Assembly (NCBI GenBank): GCA_947095585.1
Contig: OX352765.1
Coordinates: 89,426,965-89,490,964, forward strand
Length of the DNA: 64,000 bases
DNA from: Nephrocerus scutellatus
Taxonomy: Eukaryota; Arthropoda; Insecta; Diptera; Pipunculidae
Reading direction: 5' to 3'
The notes beneath the pieces are model-generated. The model worked only from the letters and a program-made list of their open reading frames with translations, was not told the DNA's origin and searched no databases. Within the stretch, counting starts at the first letter, position 1; each line of letters starts with the position of its first letter. The position numbers and the translations under genes are program-made. This document shows, in pieces, positions 12,165 to 22,135 of the stretch.

Positions 12165-12490
12165 GAAGTGAAAGCAAGACTTGGAGTCTACTCGAATGAT
12201 TTCTGCGGAAGCTACTTTGATGATGAGGAGGAGACCATTATCCATCTTCTCTGTAATTGTTCAGCCCTCTCCCAAAAGCGTAAGCTCCATATGGGAACTT
12301 TCTTCCACAACGACACTAATGATCTCATCAACATTGACATTGGTAGTCGCCTACGCTTCATACGAAGCTCTAATTTGTTCATCGAGAAGGTGGAAGGAAT
12401 TTTTCCTGATCCGTATGGTATCACAATGGACCATTACTTGTCTAAGTGTGTCGGTTTAACTGAAAGCCACCTTAATCTAACCTATAATAA
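12165..12490 (+). mobile_element. LOA/I-like C-terminal tail with CCHC-like zinc knuckle and 3' end
   Basis: The open frame from 12168 begins KARLGVYSNDFCGSYFDDEE, followed by ETIIHLLCNCSAL. This is the C-terminal Cys-His motif that follows RNase H in I/LOA-type ORF2. The second cysteine of the usual C-x2-C pair is replaced by Y. It continues to SRLRFIRSS. Beyond the ORF the 3' region reads AACTGAAAGCCACCTTAATCTAACCT near 12459-12484, which parallels the 3' end at 55480-55523 (AACTGCCACCGCAACCTAACC). The two are therefore copies of one family. RT and RNase H are absent, so this is a strongly 5'-truncated copy. Confidence 0.75.
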
Positions 12491-12714
12491 TATAATATGT
12501 CTTTTGTTTTGGTTCGATCCATTTTTTTTAAATTTTAGCGCGTGACATTGTAAGAATGACATTTGTAGAGGCAGTCTCGATCCGCATTGAGAATGACGTT
12601 TTTAACAATAGAGTTTAACAAGAACTGTCATTGTTAACAATATTGTAACAATATGTAGAATAAGTGAACATACTCTAGCAGCTACCTTTCTGACTATTCA
12701 TTCTACGTCGTGTT

Positions 12715-12960
12715 GTACGAATGTTCACCGCATAAACGATGGTGTTCCCCAAGGCTCTCTTTCGTATCCAACACTCTTTCTCATTTTCATTTATGATCTC
12801 CTTTCCGCTACTTCTAGTCCAATTATTTATTTTGCTGATGGCAGCACTCTCAAGTTCTTATATTTGTTTGATAAACGTCAGGTTGAAGTCGAAAAACAAC
12901 ATATCCTTCGTTTCTTTCCAAAATCCCTTATTCCCTAACGCCCACGCTGTTCTTATTATG
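12715..12960 (+). mobile_element. Jockey/CR1-like RT core fragment
   Basis: Across two frames the segment gives GVPQG, then PTLFLIF-like SFVSNTLSHFH, then DLLSATSSPIIYFADGSTLK and KRQVEVEKQHIL. This is RT motif B through motif C. It parallels the minus-strand copy at 20481-20747 (GVPQGSVLSPTLFLIFINDL; SNPIHYFDDDSTL). The catalytic FADD is FADG here, so the second aspartate is lost. The fragment is flanked at its 3' side by tRNA-like units of opposite strand. Confidence 0.75.
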
Positions 12961-12984
12961 GATTATTATTCGGCGCGATAGACG

Positions 12985-13140
12985 ATACATGTTGAGCATG
13001 TATATTATTGCACACAAATGGAGGGGACCCACAATTTAAGTGCCGGATATGAACGTGAAAAATACTTTAGGTGTTACTAGGATTCGAACCACAAACCTCC
13101 TCCTCAAAAGTCATGCTCTTATCCACTGAGCCACGGCGCC
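12985..13140 (-). mobile_element. tRNA-headed SINE-like unit, copy 1
   Basis: Read on the minus strand from 13140. The head GGCGCCGTGGCTCAGTGG holds a good Pol III A box (TGGCTCAGTGG). GGTTCGAATCC at about 13086-13076 is a perfect B box. The head ends in a T5 run at 13062-13058 (GTATTTTTCAC), a potential Pol III terminator, giving an 83-nt unit. Beyond it lies an AT-moderate body containing ATTGTGGGTCCCCTCCATTT and a CAATAATATACATG end. Acceptor-stem pairing typical of a real tRNA is absent. Related heads lie at 17987-18071 and 51252-51334, and a matching body fragment without head is at 38825-38895. Confidence 0.75.
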
Positions 13141-13144
13141 CATG

Positions 13145-13325
13145 CTTAGCATTATAAAGGAGCGAATTTCTTGTGTTCTATGAAATCTTTCTCATGCCAG
13201 TTATTATTCTCGATCGTGTGTCAGACATTCTCAAGGGGCAGGATGAAGCTTTGCACTAGTGTTTTGCTGTGATTCGAACTTCCAACCTTCTGCCCAATAG
13301 TTCTACGCAATTACAACTAACCAAC
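13145..13325 (-). mobile_element. second tRNA-like head in tandem with copy 1
   Basis: On the minus strand, ACCGCGGTTGGTTAGTTGTA is followed by TTGCGTAG (A-box-like) and, about 40 nt on, AAGTTCGAATCAC (B-box-like). Its head sequence differs from copy 1, and it has no T5 run soon after the B box. About 130 nt of body follow, containing GAGAATAATAACTGGC, and lead directly into the head of copy 1 in the same orientation. The pair is thus arranged like a dimeric SINE, though a chance juxtaposition of two insertions is equally possible. Confidence 0.45.
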
Positions 13326-13329
13326 CGCG

Positions 13330-13700
13330 GTGATAGTATCTACCCCTGCCGTACTCCACTTAGGACTTCAAATTCCTCGAACACTTTATCGTTGTGTAGT
13401 ACGTGACATTTATTTCCCTCTTATGTAGCTTTGATAATAGCTATACGTTTTTCTGGGATACCTTTCCTGCGAAGGGCTAACCATATGGCATCTCAATTTA
13501 AACTGTCAAAAGCCTTCTCGAAGTCGATTAACAGTAGATGAAGCGGAGATCTTTACTCGACACATTGTTCTATTATGATCCGCAAGGTGTTTATGTGATC
13601 GATGACAGGGGATCCAGAGGCTGTTCGACGTCGATAGTTTAATCTAAATTAGTACTGTACTAACTAGCTTAGTACATCTGTGGCGCAGGCCTTAATATTA
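13330..13700 (-). mobile_element. non-LTR RT fragment, same family as 8826-10080
   Basis: Read downwards in coordinate: DHINTLRIIIEQCVE, HLLLIDFEKAFDSL, IWLALRRKGIPEKRIAIIKA, then FEVLSGVRQG followed by a stop where the family has cysteine, and ILS. This covers RT motif A to motif B. It parallels HLLFIDFEKA, GIPDKLITIIKAA and VRQGCILSP at 9180-8942. The stop in VRQG-stop-ILS fits a point mutation of a TGC codon. Neither end of the element is visible. Confidence 0.8.
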
Positions 13701-14232
13701 AACTGATCGATAGGTGCATTGGTGAGACATACATATAACTTTTTTTCCGAGAAATCGTTAAAGAGGTGTCTGTATATCATATATCTTCGTGCCTGAAAGA
13801 AACCCTCCTCATATTATCGATATAATAATACTAATGCTGTGAACTGCATGTAACTTACAAATATATTTATTGTCGGTGGGCGTCCAGTGCTCAAGTGACC
13901 CAGACAGTTGCATTTCGTCATTAAACCGCAATACTACTTGTGTTACTTCAAATGGTTATTTAGTTTACCCTCAAGAAGTTTTTTGGTCGTAGTGTTAACT
14001 TCAGTGATACATTCTTGAGCCGTATGCGTTGCCACGCTCTGTGGTTACGCAGCACAATGATCCACAAGCTTTAAGAATGCATATAGATTGACACCAATGC
14101 TGTGAATTGCATCATAGGATTAGAAATCACTTGAGTGTAAAGCCATTTTTTGTGACAGACGTAATCCCCCAATGACTGCCAACTTGTACTTGTTAAAAGT
14201 TACATAGATGTTTACAACTAAGTTGAAAAAAG
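13701..14232. other. no gene recognised
   Basis: AT-rich sequence without an ORF or a motif I can name. Confidence 0.4.
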
Positions 14233-14310
14233 AACCATTTCGCACCGTTTCAAGTCCAAGCCATTAAAGCCAACCAGTTTGCACCGATTCCAGTCCAAGC
14301 CATTAAAATC
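14233..14310. repeat. two-copy tandem duplication, 39-bp period
   Basis: Two copies start at 14233 and 14272. They share AACCA, GCACCG, AGTCCAAGCCATTAAA and differ at a few bases. They lie just beyond the stop codon of the minus-strand ORF 14319-14654. Confidence 0.85.
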
Positions 14311-14318
14311 TTAAACCT

Positions 14319-14654
14319 TCACGCTACACATATAATAACCATAACACACGAAGACCGACCCAAATTCCAAGCAAGTTTATGATGATAAACTTTTGAACAC
14401 TTTGAGTTTCCATTCCATTCGGCATCAGCTATACATTCTTGTAGTTCGGTACAGTTTTCCAAATAAACTTCATTGCGGAAATAACAGATGATATCCTGAG
14501 CCTGATAATCAATTGCACAAATCACTAGTTCGTGCCGCGTAGCACAATTTCTAACTTCTGTTCCATAGATAATGCATATAACTTTGCACTTGGCACGGAA
14601 CAGTTGCTGGCCGGAATATATTGTCGTCGTTGTTAACTGTGCCGTACGTAACAT
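14319..14654 (-). CDS. cysteine-rich ORF of 111 codons, function unknown (weak Kazal-like spacing)
   Basis: I do not recognise this gene with confidence. The ORF has ten cysteines, eight of them between residues 23 and 86. The central stretch ELVICAIDYQAQDIICYFRN and LENCTELQEC, then EWNGNSKC, is loosely like insect Kazal-type inhibitor spacing (VCA..., F.N.C, NC, W...C), but one expected cysteine is V (FRNEVY), so this is only a suggestion. There is no signal peptide after the chosen methionine; a secreted protein would need an upstream exon. Upstream on the minus strand, TATTTATA at about 14700 and CATACAGTC near 14668 could be a TATA box and an initiator. It is not part of a recognisable transposon. 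A chance ORF is the main alternative. Confidence 0.25.
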   Translation of the reverse strand: MLRTAQLTTTTIYSGQQLFRAKCKVICIIYGTEVRNCATRHELVICAIDYQAQDIICYFRNEVYLENCTELQECIADAEWNGNSKCSKVYHHKLAWNLGRSSCVMVIICVA

Positions 14655-14730
14655 AACGTAACGACTGTATGCCGAACTTTGTCGATTACTCTGAGAAAAT
14701 ATAAATAAATAATTTTACAAAATATGTATG

Positions 14731-16205
14731 TCTGACAATAATTGCAACGACAATCTACCAACAGAGCATTTGTGCAGTTCATACTTATGGTTATGCTTGG
14801 AATTGGCAATACACAGTATTCGATACAAACACATCATCTACAGAGGACTACTAGAACGGATGCAGAGCAGAAGAATTCTATTTCAAGAGATTTCTCAATT
14901 CCGCATTTGCATTCCATAATGTCGATGCTTCTTTTTGGAAGCTATATGTGCTATATGTGGTGGATCGAAGTGCCGTCGTTCATTTTTGTGTGTTTTTCGA
15001 AAGGCAACAAAGAGTTTTCTTTAATTTTCACATACATATATGTACGAGAATTTCATTTTTCTTCCATATTCTGCTCGGTAGTTCAAAAGTTTTCCTCCGC
15101 CAGCAATAAAGTTCGAAAATGTTTGACATACATGTATTCAGGACGATGTATGGTTATGAACTAAACTTGTGGGTGAGTGCGCAACATACTCGTACATTAG
15201 TTAATGGAGTTATCTATGGGACATATCATAGGAAATGGCGGCGAGAATGATTGTAAGATTCCACCGCGCAGCGCAACGACTATCACAAAAAATAAATAAC
15301 CAAAACTTAAATGAACAATCTTCTGCTTTCGTCTTATATGTCAATCATATTGCCGTCTAATAGGCAAAACCTGTCAAAAAAAACTTTAAAATTGCATCTC
15401 ATGGGCGGCATAGCATTACATAATTTGTCAGCAACCTAATTATTTCCATCAGTGCCATCAACAACACGACATAAACCAATTTTCCAGTGGAGTAATCTTT
15501 GAAAACTCTTCGAGTGCGATGAGAGCAAGTAACGCACAAAGAAGTCTTTGTAACGGAAGAGAACACCCAAACTCCTCAAAAACAAAAACAAAAAATCTCA
15601 GCTTGTTCTTTTTTATTAGTCCCTATTCTGGGATATTATTCTCATATTTGTGCTCATTTTTTCATCTCCATTTTCGTATAAAATACAGCGAGTGAACAAA
15701 CGAAAGAATTCCATCTTCTGGGTTATCCATCCATCCATCCATCCATCTACTCATAATGAATTTTGTTCAAGTTATGCCCTTCATTTGGATAAACTCCTTC
15801 AGCGATACACTTCTTTTGCATGTGAGATACAGAAATATACACAAGGATGTCTATACCGGAAAAGGAGATCTCATCGTTACGGAAGTTTTATATTCTGCGC
15901 ATTTCAAATGAAAAATTTAAGGATGCCATTAGCGTAATTTAAAGACAAGAACGTTGTGTGCCTGTGACTGGCAAAACTTTTTGTTTCATCCTGACGAAAA
16001 TGAATAATCCGCGTCGACTTGGCTGGTTAACTTTTGTAATGAAAATGCCACGAATATTATCGCGGATGCATAGCACCAACTATCCAACATTATTTCATTG
16101 GGTCATATGTACGAGAAGCTTAAACTATTACATGCAATATGCTGCAATTTGCATTTTTCCTTTCTTTAAAAGAAATATCCTTTTTGGATTGAAAATTCTC
16201 TTTCC
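14731..16205. other. no gene recognised; contains an (ATCC)n tract
   Basis: ORFs at 14742-15164 and 15650-16233 have no recognisable motif and read as translated AT-rich DNA. An ATCC microsatellite of about five units is at 15725-15746. Confidence 0.4.
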
Positions 16206-16206
16206 T

Positions 16207-17200
16207 TTAGGCGCGCTGATAGTGAAGTTTTAAAGTTGGCGTCGTTCCTATATGCCATGACGTTTTGCCTGGGGCTTGTCGGAGCCCGTTATAGATGTTG
16301 AATGGGGTTGATAGTGATCCGGATATTTTTACTTGGCTTATAACATTTGTCATGGTCAACCTACATAGTCGTACCAGTTTATTTGGGAAGCCGAGTTCTC
16401 TCATGGCTTTATAAATTTCTACTCTGGCTATGCTATCATAGGCAGCTTTAAAGTCTATAAGAATATGGTGTAGTGAGTTTTGAAATTTTAGACACCTGCC
16501 TATGGGTGTTAATCTGATCAGTTCTTGATTTGCCTAGGATGAAGCCACACTGGTATTGACCAATAATGTCCTTAGCGTATGGGGCCATCCTGTCTTGAAG
16601 GATATATGAGAAAATCTTATACGTGGTACTCAACAAATTTATACCACGATAATTGCTGCAGGTTGTGATATCTCCTTTCTTATGTATGGGGCAGAGGTTG
16701 CCTCTTCGCTAGTCTACGGGCATCGCTTCTTCCTCGCATACTTGCACTATTATTTCATGAATTGCTTGATATATTGTTGGGCCTTATATTTTAATCAGAT
16801 TTATCGCTCTGCTATCTTCAGCTGTGCATCATAGTACGGTCTTCGGTCATCAGTGGAGCCTCAAATTCCTCAGCTATCTGGCCATTTAGCAACTCATTAA
16901 AGTGCTCTTCCCATCGCTCTTAGATATGCAATGATGTGTTATGTGCAACGCGGTGTATTTTGCGCCATACCGCGGACTCTTTGGTAGAATTTCCGCGCCT
17001 CGTGCGGTCCTTGCTCTCTGTACTATTCAAGTTCACGGACGAGATTCTTCTCCCAGGCTGCTTTCTTTCGCCGGTGAACTGTTTTTTCATATCTTCTGAG
17101 CTCATTATATTCAAATTCAGGTGCTCGCGTTCTTTGAGTTTGTTACATTGCTTGGTACGCAACATTCTAACGTTCAGTCGTTCCGATCTCTACAACTACT
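16207..17200 (-). mobile_element. RTE-like non-LTR RT fragment (family X)
   Basis: Reading down from 17165 there is an open linker (KLKEREHLNLNIMSSEDMKK). Then come WEEHFNELLNGQIAEEFEAP and, after more decayed sequence, SNYRGIN-like residues. 16636-16448 is open (LLSTTYKIFSYILQDRMAPY, IIGQYQCGFILGKSRTDQIN), the RT fingers block. At 16460-16400 is IDFKAAYDSIARVEIYKAMR, with the first catalytic aspartate in motif A intact. 16404-16207 is open (ELGFPNKLVRLCRLTMTNVI, ISGSLSTPFNIYNGLRQ). The copy breaks off just after motif B, so YADD is missing. The same family gives the copies at 44700-46140 and 31415-31860. Confidence 0.85.
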
Positions 17201-17439
17201 GCCTAAATTGGAGTCAGCAGTACTAATGACAGTATTCTTAAGGCGTGTCCATTTTTTTTCTACGCCCGACATTTTAGCTCCAGGACGTACTCTCCCTGCA
17301 TTTAGGGCGAGTCCTACCGCTTGATCGAAGTTGTTTCTGGTCCCTCCGTTGCGAAGGGCAGCCGTGTTGACTCGAATCTAATTCGCGGATGCAGTCTTTC
17401 GTGATATTGCAATCATGATGATGCCATCACAGCACCGAC

Positions 17440-17890
17440 TGAGTGGTTGGAAATACAAATTTAGTCTGGCCCACTGGGAAAACGTCCTGAGGCTTAGGCA
17501 ATCCAAACAATTAATAAGGCCCTTTTCCTACAAGGAAATCTTTAATTTTGATAGGGATAGAAAATTAGGAAACTGGCTAGTTTTCTAACAGGTCCCTGTG
17601 GCTTGCGGTGTCACCTTAACCTTGTGGGCTCAGAGATAGAATGTGGGTTCTCCGCAGACGATGATGAGTTATCCGAGCATATTTTCTGTAAATGCCCAGC
17701 ACTTCTTTGGTTAAGGACACGCATTTTTCATAAGAAAACATGCTCGACAGGGGAGCTGAGAAATTCTACCACTAAGGACATACTATCATTCACAAGATGA
17801 TGGTAAGTTTCTTAGAGTAAATACACCCTAAGATACAATAGATCTTTTAGGTCGCAGTGTCTGCTATATGGGCTATGGTATTCTTTAATA
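17440..17890 (+). mobile_element. R1/I-like C-terminal tail and 3' end
   Basis: The frame gives LAHWENVLRLRQSKQLIRPF, then LGNWLVF, CGLRCHLNLVGSEIECGFSA, DDDELSEHIFCKCPALLWLR and RTRIFHKKTCSTGELRNSTT. This is the region after RNase H, with the H-x3-C-x-C part of the terminal Cys-His motif. The copy at 59570-59880 has the same order (SFLTDHCGLLYHLNKIGVDS, RIFHKEIYST, AELRNSFTKEVLSF) and the same 3' sequence (GATCTTTYAGGTCGCA, then TATGGGCTA), so both belong to one family. The upstream part of the element is missing. Confidence 0.75.
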
Positions 17891-17986
17891 AAAAAAAGTA
17901 GCTTATCGGCTTTTAAGAGGACTAGTATCGGGTGATTACAAGATATTTTATAAGCTGTTTATAGGATGTTATAAGATGATTATGTG

Positions 17987-18071
17987 GGCGCCGTGGCTCA
18001 GTGGTTAAGCGCATGGATTTCTGAGCAGGGGGTTCGTAATTCGAATTCCAGGAAACACCAAAAGTATTTTT
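17987..18071 (+). mobile_element. tRNA-headed SINE-like unit, copy 2
   Basis: GGCGCCGTGGCTCAGTGG opens the unit and contains the A box. AATTCGAATTCCAGG near 18037-18051 is a degenerate B box. AAAAGTATTTTTCACGG closes it, with T5 at 18067-18071. The unit is 85 nt against 83 nt in copies 1 and 3. The sequence downstream (CATCTCTTCAACGTTTGTAT) is unlike the body of copy 1. Confidence 0.75.
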
Positions 18072-18189
18072 CACGGTCCCATCTCTTCAACGTTTGTATG
18101 TTTCTCCAGTGACAACACTTTCTGTAAAAATTTGGAAGTGATCGGTCCCTAGAGCCAAAGGGCTCCTATATACAATTCTTTTAAAGTTA

Positions 18190-18290
18190 ACCCGAGAGAG
18201 TAGCTGCCATTATGGTTTATGCCTCTGTTAAAAGTTTTTTGAATCACTGAATTAGTATACTGATGATATTTCATCACAGATTTACAATCA
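18190..18290 (+). repeat. single unit of the ~200-bp repeat found at 29240-29690
   Basis: The string AGCTGCCATTATGGTTTATG, then CCTCTGTTAAAAGTTT, then TTAGTATACTGATG matches both units at 29303 and 29505 (GCWGCCAATATGGTT, TCTGTKRAAAG, TTAGTATACT). It lies about 120 bp beyond the SINE-like unit at 17987-18071. Confidence 0.7.
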
Positions 18291-18299
18291 CAACGGTGC

Positions 18300-20155
18300 G
18301 AGGGTGAGTGACAGGGGTAATAGCTATATAGATATATTGTATAGCTTTTGAAATACCTCCTTAATTTCTCGGTGTCATAGAATCCTTGGACCGCAACGGT
18401 CTGTCGCGCCGACTGTTATTATTATTATTATTCATAGAATCCAAACGTATTTAATATAGGTAAGTAAATATATAAAGAAAAAGGCGGATAAGAGAGTTTC
18501 ACTTCATTTCCATGCAATATGCCATTCAAATATTACAATAAACATTTTTATATAGATATAGTATAGATGAAAGTTGAGTACGAAGAAAATTATAGCAGTG
18601 TACAAGTTGGTTAAATTTATGGAATTCATAAACAAGTGTCCTTTTTAGGTTGCACAAATGTTACACACAGGATATCCTTCACACAACTACGACTGCAACA
18701 ATGCAATGGCCATGGGTGTCTGGGATTAATCAATCTCCTATCAACTACTGTATTTGTATAGTCGTGCCAGGTAGCAAGCACACTTCTAAACAATTACGTC
18801 AATTATTTAACACTTAGATATAAATGGCAGTCATGGTTTATGAATTGCAAACGAACAAAGTAACTTGAACGTTAAATTCGTTAGACATATGAGTACGTCA
18901 AGTGCATTGCGTTATAACTAATTAGTCGTGGTTGCCCCCCTAACTAACTTTTAACTGCCACTGACTGTGTACCCGTGAACTTGTTGTTCTAGTAGTTGTT
19001 CAGTTATTAAGTGGATACTGTAGAGTGTGTAACACAACCAGGAATGATTAACAAATTCAACGAGTCAATTTGTGGGTTGGTAGAGGAATTAATTCTCCGC
19101 AATATAAATAAACAACAAGGTGGAAAATTATTTTATTTCTTTAACAAACAAGTCCGTCCCTGAATGTATTGCCAGTTTGTATCGTCGTTGGGACAGCATT
19201 TTTCCTCTGGTTTCCACAACCACGGTTGAGGTATTACGCTGGAGTTTAAATTTATGCTAATTATACCATCCGAGTCCAACAACAGTTAGCTTCTAGGTAA
19301 TTTGCATTTCATAATACAATTATTAACGGTCTTCGGTCAAATGTGGTTTTCAATTATATTCCATCCTGGATGCATGCGCGAGCAAATTACGCTCTGCCAT
19401 CACTGATGTGCACTTATGTTAAACGCCTGTGGGCATATAATATGCCTATGGCCCTGTGAGATCGAGTCAGTTTCTGTACTTTATGTATAAAAAGCTACAC
19501 TATCCAGTGCTCGATGTTATTGTTGCAAGGATATTCCATAAACATTCCATATGGATGATACTTTTAACAAACAAAACATCCGCTTCAGTTCCTGTCATCA
19601 TTGCTGAACATCACGAAACATAAAATTTAATTTTACTTGTGATTAAGGACGTTTCCTTTTGTTTTGTCTGTCATCAAAAACACAAACGTTAGGTCCTTTA
19701 TATCGTTTGAATCGTAAGCCAGTTGGAATGAGTTCATAAATCATCCTGTTGTTGTCGGTTAACCTAATGCGAACAACTGAATGAATCTCAAAAACTAATG
19801 GTTTCATAGAGTTAGAATATGAAAGGTTTGTCAGAATGCTTGAAGCACAATAAAAGTGCAAACAACGAGTGAGTATAAATAATTCTCAGTCATGACCAGA
19901 ATATGGATCGAGGTTCTCATGCCAATCTGTTCATCTGTTCACCTTTTGTCCTTGTAACCTTCAGAACTTTTGTACTTCCTTTTGTCTGTCCGTCTGAATT
20001 CTTTTTAGTCTGTTTCTCTATCCATCTACTTGTATTTTATTCTCACCTTCAAAGCATCGATGAAAAACGTCCTTCCATTATCGGTATTAATAAAATTGCT
20101 CATTCCCTTAACCGAGTTTTAAACGAAAGTAACCCATAAATAGTTTCAGTGGGTA
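18300..20155. other. no gene recognised
   Basis: ORFs at 19643-19861 and 19903-20139 show no motif. A short TTA run is at about 18415-18432. Nothing else can be named. Confidence 0.4.
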
Positions 20156-20159
20156 CGTT

Positions 20160-21960
20160 GGATAAAACCACACCAAGCACTCAGACCGTCTGTCCATTGT
20201 ATTCGTTCCGAAATAAGTTATGTTATGTAAATAGTAGCCAGGTCTGAAGGAGTGAAGTAAATCTTGCAGCGTTTAAGGAAACCTAAATATTTCTTAGCGA
20301 TTAGGAATATGTAATCTTTCCAACGAAGCTCAATGTTGCGTCAATAACAACGCACATACCAAGAATTGCTAGTTTTTCAGTTTCTTGATGCACGATCCGT
20401 TCATGGATAAAAGCTGGGGGTTTAAATTACGCTGGGATGACAGAAGACAGCATTGAGTTTTGGAAGCGTTCGCAACTCTATTATTTAGTCTCCACCTTGT
20501 CAAGTTCAGAATTGAACGTACTTAACATACGTTGTTGTTTGAGTTCCACTTGTGATGAAGAGGGGCGTGGAGAGAGCTCGAACTCGTATGAAAAGATAAG
20601 AGTGCTGTCGTCATCGAAATAATGAATTGGATTAGAAGTAGCGGACAGTAGATCATTAATGAAAATGAGAAATAGTGTCGGAGACAAAACAGAGCCTTGA
20701 GGAACACCGGCGTTTATGCGGTAAACACTGGATTTGAAACCGTCCAATATTGAGGTGAACGGTCAGTAAGATGCTACTGCAAACAAGCAGGGTCTTATAT
20801 ATTCCATAGGCATTCATTTTCGACAAGAGAGCTTAATGTCAGACTCTGTAAAACGCCTTGGAAATATCGAGTGCAACAACTTTGCTTTCACCAAATTTGT
20901 GAATAGACTGGTTCCAATTTTCAGTGAGATATGCCACCAGATCACCTGTAGAACGTTGCTTTCGAAAATCATTCTGCCGGTCGCTAAGGATTTCCTGAGA
21001 TTCAAGGTATAGCATAAGCTAACGATTGATCAGCTTTTCCATGACTTTAGAAAGTATGGATGCTAGCGCAATGGGTCGGTATGAGGAAATAGATCACAGT
21101 TCACCTTTTTTAGGAACATGCTGGACAAAGGCTGTTTTCCAATTCCTTGGGAAGACTCCAGAAGGATAAGAGAAATGGAAAAGCCTGCCAAGTGGCAATG
21201 CCAACGTTGGAGAACACCTCTTCAAAACTGAAGCGGGAATCCCATTGAGCCCAACTGTAGCCACTTGACGAGTACGAAAGTCTGTCCCATAGAGGATTTG
21301 ACTCTTGCAAGTACCGGCGGCTTCAATGCACTATCTGTTAGCTAGCCGCGAAATGTGAAGCAAGCAAGCCTTGGCCTTGTCTATAGAGCTGACCGTTGGA
21401 ATGTCATTGTGAATGAGCGTTGGAATTGAAGGCAAGGCAGTATTTTTAATTCGTTTTACGAATGACGACACATTTTCACTTCCTTTGGGACATTGAAGAA
21501 TTATTTGTCTCAGTTTCTGGTCAAAGTCGAATTCGACTCGTCTAGGCATTGCAATCATTTCTCGTCTAAAATTGGATTTTTTTTTAAATAACCGGTAGCC
21601 TCTTTGCAGCTTAAATCACACCGGGCATTTTCCTTAGGTGTGATTCACTTTGTCCTGGAAGGGACAAACTCTCCATTACCCTCTTGGGTTATGGTAGTGA
21701 TCGCATCAAAAATGGCATCCACACCACTATCGGCATTAGGTGGTCCGTTGATACTCCTAATGAAATTGTTGAGGCCATCCCAATCGGCTTTCTCATGTAA
21801 CCATACTTTTCTTTTAGGAGTTTTTTCTTTTACTGCGTGGTTTGCCAACGAGAATTTATCTGATACCAGACAATGGTCTGAAGAGCCTAGAGGTGATGAT
21901 ACACTGACGGTGTATTTGTTAGGAGACAAGTCAAGAGAATTAGCGTTATGACTCACAATG
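20160..21960 (-). mobile_element. Jockey/CR1-like non-LTR retrotransposon remnant (family Y), endonuclease end to RT thumb
   Basis: Read downwards. 21956-21645 is open: end of the endonuclease (PNKYTVSVSSPLGSSDHCLV, with catalytic SDH intact) and the linker (KVWLHEKADWDGLNNFIRSI). 21558-21331 is open linker and RT entry (RRVEFDFDQKLRQIILQCPK). 21310-21110 gives LNGIPASVLKRCSPTLALPL, FSYPSGVFPRNWKTAFVQHV and PKKGEL. 21060-20860 gives LSKVMEKLINR, NDFRKQRSTGDLVAYLTENW and ESKVVALDIS, close to motif A. 20747-20481 is open: INAGVPQGSVLSPTLFLIFI and NPIHYFDDDSTLIFSY, so the catalytic FADD reads FDDD with both final aspartates kept. 20400-20160 is thumb (KYLGFLKRCKIYFTPSDLAT). About 1.8 kb of ordered domains survive with frameshifts and stops. 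Copies: 12715-12960, 25330-26570, 28890-29030. Confidence 0.9.
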
Positions 21961-22135
21961 TCTGGAATGGAAGTGGTGAAGAAATTGATCTACTTTCAAC
22001 GATCGTTATTATATTTCTTTCCAAAATGGGCATCCTTTATTTAGAAAAAGCAGGATAGCACATGTATTGTAGTTCCTTCTTACACCAGGCGGGACTTACA
22101 TATTGTGTCCAATATATGACCAAACTTTAACTGAT

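Noticed and set aside
13058..13140. Functional tRNA gene
   Set aside because: A and B boxes are good, but acceptor and anticodon stems do not pair as in a tRNA and the family is repeated; a SINE-like unit fits better.
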